Below are positions 33,240-44,487 of a stretch of DNA of 64,000 bases, one piece after another. The position numbers were made by a program, and so were the translations under genes. Below the pieces are notes generated by a model that did not search any database, was not told the origin of the DNA, and saw only the letters and a program-made list of their open reading frames with translations. The number at the start of each line of letters is the position of its first letter. Positions within the stretch are counted from its first letter, which is position 1. Source of the DNA: Heliocidaris tuberculata (taxonomy: Eukaryota; Echinodermata; Echinoidea; Camarodonta; Echinometridae); assembly GCA_025618425.1 (NCBI GenBank), contig CM046844.1, positions 19,626,324 through 19,690,323 on the forward strand. The letters run 5' to 3'.

Positions 33240-35530
33240 GTGACAAAAACTGCTAGTCAGCCCTGATGAAAGTATTATCTTAAGGACCCATAATTGTGGG
33301 TTCTCCTAAGGAATTTGACATTCGGCTATTTACCCGATTAACCGGTGTTGTCAGTCACTGAGAGTAGACTTCACTTTTATAACCTACAGGTCTTACGTAA
33401 TGTGCGCACACCCTCCACCAACTTCAGAAGAACCGACCCATATTTAGGAAAAGTCATCATTATAAATTCGACATCCCTATCATGACGGAATGCTTTGCAA
33501 TCTCTCGCAGCAAGTTCCCGGTGGGACACGACTTTGTACACACATTATTGGGTAATTCCACCAAGTCTGGTACATAGAAAGTATGACACACTGCACATGG
33601 AAACTGCCAAGGGTTTGTGTCTTAAATGTGACTGACCAAACCCAGTGGTCGGTATTGGGCAGTCGAGTCCAGACAAAACAGCCCTCACAGTTGAACAGCA
33701 TCTTTTAATGAACAGACGGGACAAGAACTATCCCAATATTTCAAAGGAACAAGAAACTTTCTTGAAGCTGGAAGAGAAGTGATGATACATGCTGCATCCA
33801 AACAATCTTAACGAATTAGTGGAAGCACCAGAAACTGCTATTTTGCCCCTTATGATAAGAGACAGACTGAGAGGATAAGCTATGAGTTCTTAGCCCTTTC
33901 TGTGCCAAAAATGGTTTAAATCACCCAAATTTTGATATAGTATTTTATACTTTTTGATAAAGAAAACGTTAGCTTTCTTCTTGAAATCCCAAATGGGTTC
34001 AAAATATGAAGGTTTTTTTTATCAAGAAACAAGGTTTGTATTAAGATGAACATGTAAAAGGGGCACTCCGAAAATGAAAATTGAAAATTGTCCCTCAACA
34101 TCTACCAGTAATTTGTGATATATGTTATTTGTAAACTTGGTGACACTACAAGGGTTAAGTGACAAACTTGAAGATAATAAATCATGTTATTGAGAAGAAT
34201 GTGTTGCTGGATTGCACTCAGAAGACAGCAGAACCTGTTTGGACACTGACTGGAGAATGCAAAGCAGTTTGCTGGACAAACTCTTTGAAGACTGATTAAC
34301 CATAAAAGAGACAGGGCAAGAGAAAAACTGTCTCACATTTATAATCGCCATGATGTATACAAGAAAAAAAAATTTGAGCTTTTGCAAATTTTTTTGCCTT
34401 GTGTCTTGCTCATATTTGGTACCTACATGTAATTTTTTTATGTTTCATCTGTGAATTACTTCACATTAAAGAATGGCACCCTTTTTTGTACATGTATCAT
34501 GTATGTACATGTACTTATATGTACATATAAAACTGTATTGGACAATGGTACATGTATGTCACACCTTGGTGTAAAACCAGTGCTGCATCATGTGCATGTA
34601 ACTACAACTTCTGTTTAAGAACAATTGAACAAAAAATTAGATAAATGTAGGGAATGAAATATATTTGTTGCTGTGATTTTTTTTTTTTATTTTATTTTTA
34701 TTTTTTTGTCCTTGTTGGTCTTATATGCATTTTATTTTGTATGCAATGGGAAAGGCTATGCATTCTATTTAATCTTTTTTTTAAGAGAGATTTAGTCATT
34801 CAAAATTAATCCAGATTTCAATAACTGTCGATTCGCCATAATAATCAGAACAAGATATAGCAATTTGAAGGCTATGCATGCTAAGTTTGGCTGGTTTTAA
34901 ATGAGAATTTGGTTATTCATATTCAAACTTGATCCAAATTTGATTTGATTTGCCATGATCAGGGCCAAGTCAATATTGAAGTGTGCTAATGTGAATGAGA
35001 TGAACTGAAACCTTTTAAGTAAAAACATTGCAATTGGGAACATATGAGACAGAGATTTTATTTAATTGAATTCTATGTATCATGCAAGCAAAATTATTTC
35101 ATTTATATTAGTATATTTATATGTTGCTTTTTGTGTTCAGTAATCTTGTGTCATTGCCAAATGTAGCAGGCTAAAATTAGTGTAAAATGATTCATTTGGA
35201 AGTTTTGAAATATTTGAATGTTATTTAGGGCACTTGAATAGATATATAGAGGCTTGTAATATTGATCAGTAGTTTGATATTTTGTATTTTCCGTACATCT
35301 TGGATTATGTACAGTAAAATGTTAAGGTTTAGCATACTTTTTTGTCGGGATGTTTTATACTACAACCTGGAACTAGTGAGTTGTATGTCTAAATGTATCA
35401 TTTTTTTTTTTCTATTTAAAGAAAAATATTTATGAGGCTGAAATATAGAAGATAATCTGATATGCAAAGAAAGGTGAATATATAATGCTACGTTCTTTCA
35501 AAATTGATAGGAATAAAAATAATAAATGTG
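33240..35530 (+). other. Probable 3' UTR and downstream flank of coiled-coil gene
   Basis: No coding signal. AATAAA hexamers occur at 34176-34181 and again near 35512-35525, so the 3' end is not settled. It includes the short TTAA element at 33890-34158. Confidence 0.4.
33890..34158 (+). mobile_element. Second piggyBac-like MITE family, 269 bp
   Basis: Left end TTAGCCCTTTCTGTGCC (TTAG for TTAA), right end GACACTACAAGGGTTAA. The imperfect TIRs begin CCCTT next to TTAA, as in piggyBac-type ends. The interior is unlike the six-copy family. Confidence 0.55.
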
Positions 35531-35787
35531 TTATATTACTAAGAAAGCTTTATTTATAAAATCATGACTCTTGATTTCAAATGATAAATTATCACTCTTT
35601 CACCTTGAACACCTGATTATATGTGTGTCAGATAATGATTGATTCAAATGAAATGTATCAGTAGGAGAAGGAATTAACAGTATTTTAATGCATACAGATC
35701 AAATCTTGCCCTGTTTCGTAATTGTATTTGTATTTTCTTTTGTACAAATTTTATATACATGTCCTTTTGTTTCCTGCCATGTAAGGG

Positions 35788-35985
35788 TACTGTAAAATCA
35801 GAAAGATTCGCGTGCATTTAATGTTCGCGAATTTTGCGAGTGCTTCAAATTTGCGAAAGTATCATGCCACGAAATCAATTAATCACAATTGACATACATG
35901 TAAGACTAAATTTTTGCGAATCACGGAAGTTTCTTGCAGTGAAAATGGCTGTCGTTCACAATTCGCAAACATTTCTGGTTTTACA
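35788..35985. mobile_element. Short TIR element (TACTGTAAAACCAGAAA family)
   Basis: Left TACTGTAAAATCAGAAAGAT, right TTTCTGGTTTTACA. Related sequence at 41224-41442. It directly abuts the next element. Confidence 0.6.
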
Positions 35986-35986
35986 A

Positions 35987-36324
35987 TACAGTCCGACCTC
36001 ACTTATCCGAACTTCATTTATCCGGCCATCTCTACTAACCGGCCCTGTCTTCCGGCCAGTTCGTCATGCAATTCACCCAAAAGCCTTGGAAACAGGAACA
36101 CCATGGGCAATATTCTGTTTAATTTTATTTCATTTCATCTCTTACAAATAAAAAGATCATTTGCAATCATCAACTACACCAAGAAAACATAAATTTTACA
36201 GCCAATAGACTGCCCTACCCTATTCATTTGCATAGAAAATGTACATTTCTCTCATATCCGGCTATTTCACTTATCCAGATGGGTGCTGGTCCCAATGCGG
36301 CTGGATAAACGAGGTCGGACTGTA
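35987..36324. mobile_element. pogo/Tc1-type MITE (CAGTCCGACCTC ends, TA flanks)
   Basis: Perfect 12-bp inverted ends CAGTCCGACCTC (35989-36000 and 36311-36322) are flanked by TA. The inside repeats TATCCG-type motifs. Length and TA duplication fit a non-autonomous Tc1/mariner/pogo relative. Confidence 0.82.
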
Positions 36325-36808
36325 CATTGAATATGTATTCCATACTTTTGACTTAATTACATGTATACCTAATAAGAACTGTTCAGCCAGTATTCTTATA
36401 GAGTACTAAAACAAATCTTGCTGCGAAGTACCAATTTTATCATTCCATTTAATTTTCTTTAGTTTTACTTGAAGATCCATACTGTTATATGGGACTAAAT
36501 TCACTGTAATTCATTCCATAATTAAATCAATTATGTCGTAGATGACAAGATATTTATTTCATGATGAAATGAGTATGGATTTCCTTTGAATACGGTGAAA
36601 CTTGAATATATAGACCACACAAGGAAGATGAGAAAGGTGGTCCTCATCATAGGCAGGCGGTCTTTATGCACAGGTTCTTTTACTACAGGCTTCAGTGAGA
36701 ATTATTGTGCAAGAGAAGAAACAAAATATGATCTTGACATACAGATGGTCTTTTTTCTATCTATGCAGGTGGTTGCTGAAGCAATTTTGACTGTAATAGT
36801 AATACAGT

Positions 36809-36977
36809 CAAACCTGCATTAGCAACCACCTGTCTATAAAGACCACAATTTACGTTTCACTTGAACAATGTTTCTCATTGAAATGTGTATTAAAGGAACC
36901 TGTCCTAAAGACCACCTGCTCATAAAGACCGCTTTACTTGTCTCCCTTGAGCGGTCTTTATAGACAGGTTTCACTGT
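36809..36977. mobile_element. Short TIR element (CAAACCTG…CAGGTTTCACTGTA)
   Basis: GTCAAACCTGCATTAGCAAC at the left and GACAGGTTTCACTGTAC at the right, with inner CTATAAAGACC and GAGCGGTCTTTATAG arms. It is the same family as 29427-29603. Confidence 0.75.
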
Positions 36978-37983
36978 ACAGAGTGAGGAGGTTTACACTT
37001 GGCAGTCCAGGAATTGGTCGACTTACTTCACCTACTTCAATGGTATTTCAATCTGGCCTGAAGTTAGTCCGCTTGCAAGAATATTAGCATTTATGTTCTA
37101 ATGTGTCAAGACATTATCTTCAAAATGGCTGCAGTTTCAAGTCTAAAATAACAGACAGTTTAATTGAAGTCATTGCGAATAATGCAGGACGTAACTCTGG
37201 CATCTATTACAAGTGCATGAATCTTCATGTAAAACTAAAGAATATAAATTTTATGGGTATTGGCAGTTAATAAGTTGTTATATTTTTTATGGGGGATGGT
37301 TCATGGACCCTTATTCTACTACAATTTAAACAACACACTCGGTTTATAAAGTTTGGTGTGGAGTCGAGTTTAGACCGAGATTGCAGTTTTCCCTTTAAGA
37401 TGACGTTTGACCTTGCGTCAGGATTACCTTCCATGATTAGTAGAATGTGGGCCATTATGGCAAAGGTTAAATATTTTGGGTCAATTCATAGACGTGTAGT
37501 ACTCGAATTGGTACTATCATTTTGTACACTCATTGATGCAATTGTGGTGATCAGTATCTTAAATGTAACAGTACATGGAGTATGATTTTAGACTTACTGA
37601 GGGCAATGAGATTTGCCCTGCTGCTTTCATGTCCATTGTCGTCTGAAATGCACAGCTTGCGAATGTTTTCTATTTATTAGCTTTGCTTGTGAGCTATACC
37701 AGTAAATAAAAAAAAGAACAGATAAATGCGATTCTCTTTGTACATTCTCAATTTGTGGGATTTGAAGCATGTTTAAGTTGTAGATGTTGTTTTCATGAAT
37801 TTCTTTCTCAATCTTCCTCTTTTCCGCCCTCTATGGCCATCTATTTCCATCTTCAATTTATTCCAACCTCTTTCTCCCACTCCATATCGTCTTTCCTGTA
37901 TTTTTCAGTCATTCTGTTTCACTTTTCAACCTCCATGCTAATTTTCTCCTTCCCCCTTTTTAAAATAATTTCCTTCTCTAACC

Positions 37984-38073
37984 TCCCCCTCTCTCTCTCT
38001 CTCTCTCTCTCTCACCCCTCTCTCTCTCTCTCTCTCTCTCTCACCCCTCTCTCTCTCTCTCTCTCTCTTTCTC

Positions 38074-38119
<46 letters not shown>
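37984..38119 (+). repeat. (TC)n microsatellite with CACCCC interruptions
   Basis: CTCTCT runs interrupted by CACCCCTC three times. Confidence 0.95.
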
Positions 38120-38120
<1 letters not shown>

Positions 38121-38844
38121 GCTCTCAATTATATTAGATCTAGGTCTAACTCTACTGACTCTTTTTCTTCTTAATACCATTCCAGCTTCCTTTCATTTGT
38201 TACAAAATTGTCACATATACATATACATATACATCTTTCTCCGAGGCTTCCTGCATACATGTATATACCAGTTCCTCAAGCCTTTTTTTTTTACTTGCTA
38301 CTCTCTTGGATTGTCACATACTTTCTTCCATAAATTTTCTTCTCGTATCTTTTCTTCCTATTACTGTGTACTCTATCAATCTCTCCTCTTCCACACTATC
38401 CTTCACTTTCCTTCTTATCGCAATAGTCTTAAAAAGAAAAGTGACACCAAACATACCGTACATGTACTAATCTGACTGTATACTGTTCTTTTTACTATCA
38501 TAAATTCAATCATTTCATAAGTACATACACATTTGTAATACATGCATATGCAAAAATATGAAATAAATAGGCATGTACATGTACATATATCTGTTCTTTG
38601 CACATTGTATCGGAGAATAAAAATGTTTCCATATCTGACCTGTGCAAGGAATTATACATAATCACCTTTAGTATCACGATTTGATGGCAGAGCTAGCCAA
38701 TCCTTCTTTCTAACATATTAGAAATTAATTTAGTACAATAGTGCACAATAAAACGATGATATGCAACAGTCGACTAGCATTACACATAAAACATAATAAA
38801 AAATAATTATTTTTTTTTGTATAGTGAATATCATATTATGACAT

Positions 38845-39085
38845 AATGTTTCTATGCCCTATCGAAAGGCTTTGGAAATAATTGCCCCAACTTTACCTCC
38901 AGCAATTGTAATCACTGCACGGTGCATTCAAAAAATAAATATTACCAGGTAACCATTCACATGTAGTTCACCAGGGTTGAGAGTGGCAAATGTAGATCAA
39001 TGTCTTGCATTAGGACATTGGTGCCGTGGCAAGGATTTGAACCCTGTAACTTGTGATCGACAACACGGCTCAACTGGCCTATTTA
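38845..39085 (-). mobile_element. Diverged tRNA-derived SINE copy
   Basis: Shares GAGAGTGGCAAATGTAGATC and ATGTCTTGC…GGACATTGGTGCCG with the SINE at 12745-13032. The head and tail are degraded. Confidence 0.65.
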
Positions 39086-40452
39086 TCTATTTCTATTTGA
39101 TTTGTATTGACAGGTTTTTAGGGGAGACTGAGGAGCGAGACCTACTGCAAAACTAAACAATGTTCATGAATTTATGAAATAGAGCATCCAGCATCTTCTT
39201 TAAATTATGAATCTCATTTTGATACGCTCTTCTTCCTTATGAACCAAACAGGTAGGGGTCACAGAGATCCAGACCCCCCCCCCCCCTGATTTTCATGCCT
39301 GTTAGGTACAGGTTTGGGGAATTGGACCCCCCCCCCCCTTGTTCCCCCCCCCCCTTTTTTTTTTTCTTGTTGCTTGCTTGCTTGCTTGTCAGAATTTTTG
39401 AGAATTGGACCACCTTTATTTTACAAAATCCTGGATCTGCCTCTTGGTAGTCAACAAGAGTCCATGCATACATGTATGTACTGTCAAACCTGAATATAAA
39501 GGCAAACATGAGGTAGCAAATAAATTTGCCACTATATACAGGCTCCCTTTCTATAACCGCTTTACAAAACACATGAAGGATACATGCACAAGGAAGTGGT
39601 ACAAGTTGCCACAATAGGCAGAGGTGGCCATTGTGACTGATTTGACTATACATCTACACTCAACCTGTCAATAAAAGAAATCAAATGGAAATAAACAAAC
39701 AGGCCACAACGACTGTCTTGAAAGGCGGGTTTAACATTTATGATGTACACAGTCACATATTCTCTCTTGAGAGAAACCCTTAAAGCAGCTCCTGCAGGCA
39801 GGGGACCTTTATATGGAAGTGGTTATAATGCCTGTTGACTGAACAGTTGTATACTATGTTCATGATTTCAACTTCTGTTATTAAAGTTTAAAGGGAAATC
39901 CAAGCTTTATAGCAAGTTGCTCTGAAGGAAAGCAGAAAAATCAGTGACACAGATTGGCGAAAGTTTATATGAAATCAGATAAACAGCAAGGAAGTTATAC
40001 ATTTCAAAAAGTAGAGATTTAATTTGTAACATCACTGTAATGTACTGTTGAGTATTCCATTACCGCCTACATACAAAATAACAGAAATACATGTATGTGT
40101 AATTTTTTCCAATATTTAACAGCAAAGCAGGACTTCTTTTCACTGGAGGACATATAACAACATGCCTCCCATAACATATCCAGATTACTTCCCCAAAGAA
40201 AAAGTTACTTGGGGGAGACATGGAAATTCCTTTCATTTAAGTGTTCAATAGATGGGAGAGTGACCACACTGATCACAGCTGAATGATCCATTTTCCAATT
40301 TGAGAATCACAAGGACTTAGTGATCTTGTCTTTCAAGCATTCATCACTTTCTTATTAATTGTCCTATTTCTTTCAAACTGTCACCAACATGTTCCACTGA
40401 TTTTTCTGCTTTAGCACCATGCCGACTTGGACTGCCCTTCATGATGGCTTCC

Positions 40453-40605
40453 CTATCTCTGCTGCTCAAACTCCTTCTCTACCATCCTCTTGTACTCGTC
40501 CAGTCCTCCCTCCATGGCCTTGACCGTCCCTCCTCCGCATACCCACAATTCCTTGCATACCATTCGGATCAAGCTCTCGTCGTGAGAAACCAGGATCACT
40601 CCACC
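40453..40605 (-). CDS. ABCF3: ABCF3 exon 19 (terminal)
   Basis: 50 codons plus TAG (40453-40455). [20 protein letters not shown] contains the second H-loop His665, then the conserved LWVCGGG turn and an acidic C-terminal helix. Confidence 0.95.
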   Translation of the reverse strand, partial: GGVILVSHDESLIRMVCKELWVCGGGTVKAMEGGLDEYKRMVEKEFEQQR

Positions 40606-43107
40606 CTGATGGCATGGACAAGAAAAAAAAATGATACGGTTTTTAAAAATATGTACCACATGCAAGAGTAGAACAACATATTCGTTCACAAAACTTTTGC
40701 CCAATTTTTGTAGCATTGCCAAATGTGATTTCACAACTGGAAATTAGAAAAACGAAAATATGCATTAACTCTGCAAATTGGCAAAAAGACTGACAAATAT
40801 TAAATACATTTTGCTTTTCACCCAAAATAACAATATGTGTATAAATTCTTTAATAGAAGTAAGAAACAATACATTACTTAAAGCTATCATAAAAGCTGGT
40901 AAATGGGACCAGAAAATAGCACGTGTGAGTCGAGCCTGGCCTCTCTTCAACATTATCAGAGTAGACGATGGTAAATTTTGATCTACAATTCTAAATATGC
41001 AACAATTACAACTAGATTATGTTGTTCTACATACATAGGAACCTAATAGTTATCGATTTAATAAATCATCTTTTAATGAATTTATATTAGTGTATTTTCA
41101 TTTCAGATACATGACCTTTGTCGGCACACCAAAGCAGTGATAATAAAAAATATAAATGCTGCCAATATAAAGGAAAGAAATAAGATGCATTTTGTTGTGG
41201 AACAATCCTTGCCCTTCATGGGATTCTGTAAAACCAACAATTTTTGCCACAAGAAACTTTCACAAATCGTTAATGATGGCCATTTTCATGAATTGAAACT
41301 TTTCAGAAATTGCAAAGAATTCCATGTTGTGCCAGATGCATTCAATTATTTCCCTCCACTGCATGAAACTTTGATGACTCCTAACCACTCACGAAATTTG
41401 TGAAAGTCTCAAAACATGCAAAAATTTCTGGTTTTATAATAAGCACAATAATTTAAACTCAGAGTAAAAACACTGATGAATGTGTACAATACCTTGAAGC
41501 TGGCCAAAGCTTTGCCTAGAGCTTCCACTGTCTCTATATCAAGATGGTTGGTAGGTTCGTCAAGAATGAAGAAGTTAGGACTGAAACCAAAAGAGAAAGA
41601 AAACTAATCAAAATGCAAAACGATGAGTCAACAATGAACCTATCATTTCACATCAACCCAGGCCAGTCATGAACTTTGCTGAAGTGGCAAAGCCTTGTAT
41701 CTAAACAAATTTTTAAAAAATATTGTACCACCTACCTTTCAACTCTTACAGCTGACAATTCTATTCAATAGGCCATTTTTATTATTTATTCAAATTCATA
41801 TATGTTTGCCTAGTGACAAACTATTACATTCTTTTTTTTTCAATAGTCAGAATGTGAACTGCACATATTAAGCGTTGTTAGGTTGGACAAACATTTGGCT
41901 TGCCCAACCTAGGAACACTTCATGTATGCAATCTGCATTTTGACTATTGAAATACATGTACATGTATAATGACTTGCAGCAGGTGGATGTCATAGTTCCT
42001 TACCAGGAGTTTGACAAAGAGGCAAACATTAAATTTGAATGATGCATTACGAAAATGGCCTACTGACTTTTAAAATAACCTCCAAACACTGAATATCTAA
42101 ACAATATGCGACTCATTTCCCAGCTCCAGTACATTGCAGCCACTCTTGCAAAACAGTTCTGGATTCATCGCATCTCTTCACTCAAACAATCAACACATCA
42201 CATCACGTACTAATGAGAACTGCTCTTTCTCTCTCTTCACCAGCCAATTGCTATATTACAATCTACATTTCTCTTTTCTTGCTTGAGACAACTTGTTTCA
42301 TTGAGTAGTTTTCCACATATTTAGTAACCAAGCCTCCACATAATATCTTTATTTTGTTGACTTCTCCCTTTATTTGTGTGCAATACCTGAAATTTACTTT
42401 CCCGAGAATGATCGGATCACCGTCTTCCGAGGTCAACTCCATTCTATAATTTTTGCTACCATCGCAAAACTCGGTGCTTGGTGAACCGGTGGCTCTAATT
42501 CACTATAACTACAAACTATAAGGTAAGATACACCTTAAATTCTTACAAGGTGCAATGGTAAAAGCAAAACATTGCTCCCTTGAAAATACAACAATGACAT
42601 CAATCTTCATTCATCTGGTAACAGTGAAATTCTAAATTTGTCAGTTCATTTCCTTTCTTATTTTGAACTGAGAAGCATGCAATATTTATATAATATAATA
42701 TTCAATGGCCTTTTGGGATGCGAAAGTATAACTGAGCAGATTTCATGACTTGGCACAACGAGGGAAATATTTGCAAAGAAATTATGAAAATTCTCCCATA
42801 TCGAAAGATAAACAGGATCACGCTGTAATTCCTCATCGTAATAGTCCTTTTAAACCCAGAGAGAGAGAATCACAGAGAGAGAGAGAGAGGGGGGGGGGGG
42901 GGGGGGGTGGAGGAACGCAACTTACTTTCCAGCGCACATGAGGGCAAAGATCACTCTACTCTTCTGACCTCCAGACAGACTGGACACTGGTCTGGTTGCA
43001 AGGTCACCAGTCACTCCAAATGACCCAAGCTGCTGTCTGTACTGCTCCGCTTGCTTTCCTACACACAGCAACAAGAAGAGAGAGAGAAATATGTGTGTGT
43101 GTGTTTG

Positions 43108-43168
<61 letters not shown>

Positions 43169-44456
43169 GTAAGGAAATAACATATACAACAGCTTTGGCA
43201 ACTCTCGTGGAAATAATTATAATTGTGAGAAATGAAAATGAGTGAATAATGGTTGCGTAGCTTAAATCAACCTTTGCAAAAATTCAAAAGGGAGGACAGC
43301 TCTGGGGAACTTTGATTTAAGCTACGCAACCATTATTCTCTCATTTTCATTTCTCACAATTATATATATATATTATATAAAATGAGATAAAGGAGTTGAG
43401 TATAAAGAAATAAAAAGAGAAAAACATACATGCAGATCTTGTAATTGAAGGAGCAACTGGTGAGAAATATGTGTAAAGCAATTTAGCATAAACACATTTG
43501 GAGGGGGGTGGGGGTTGTTATTCAATATACAATACGCAATAAAGCAGCAGATAGGAACAAGAAATGAAAAGCATTCAAATAAAGACAAGGAGTAACAAGA
43601 AAAATTCCATTGACAAGGTACAAAGAAATAAAAGAAATACCATGATGCACACAGATGAAACAATGAAGGACTACAAAAAAAAAAGCTGGTGAAAAAAATA
43701 CAGAGAAGATGTCAATAACAGCGAACAAGACTGAGAACTATATTTGAGAGATATACTTTTGATCTCGATACAAAAAAATATTTACCACCAAAATTGTCAG
43801 CTGTTCAGCTACAGCCTTCTTCAGCGGTAATGGCCCGACTTGACCTTCCCGAAGTGACAGTCAATAATTGGGTCATAGACATTCAGTCTTTGTTGAGAGA
43901 AGGTCTGAATGCCCTGATGTAGACAGCTTCCCTCACTCCCCTTTTGAATTATCATGGTTCCCTATCCAACAGACATACTTTATCTATGTCCATATGGTGG
44001 CCTAAGGATTTCAACTTCAGAACGTCTATGACCCAGTTATTGACTGTCACATCAAAAATGTCAAGTCGGGTCACGCCGCTGACAAAGGCTGAAGCAGAAC
44101 AGCTGAAAATTTGGGTGGTAAATATTATGGATTGAGATCAAAAGTTTAACTCTCAATCATATATGTATTACCAATACAGTTGAACTTTCATGATAAGGCT
44201 GATCCATACCTGGGAATCTCGACGCCATGACTTCTATAGCATTCTTGTCAAAATTCAGCGTGTCTATATGATGCTGGCTGAAGTAGCCTATCCTAAGGTT
44301 CCTGTGACAGTGCCTGATACCGGCTACGGGATTCAGATCACCCAGCAGAATCTTGAGCAGTGTTGTCTTTCCTGAACCGTTCTCACCAACCTGGACAATG
44401 ATAGAGAGAGAGAGAGAAAGAGACACACAGAGAGAGACACACACAGAGAGACACAC

Positions 44457-44487
<31 letters not shown>

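Larger units (their letters stand above)
36978..40452. other. Tail-to-tail intergenic region
   Basis: Contains a (TC)n tract (37984-38119), a SINE (38845-39085), poly-C/poly-T runs near 39277-39365 and no supportable gene. The 3' UTR of ABCF3 enters from the right; a minus-strand AATAAA lies near 39416-39421. Confidence 0.45.

Noticed and set aside
37289..37585. 98-residue plus-strand frame downstream of the coiled-coil gene
   Set aside because: No recognisable motif, no splice or poly(A) context and atypical codon use; treated as chance.
43880..44100. Hammerhead ribozyme of a Penelope-like element near CCCTGATGTAGAC
   Set aside because: The core CTGATGA and a matching GAAA are not both present in the required arrangement.
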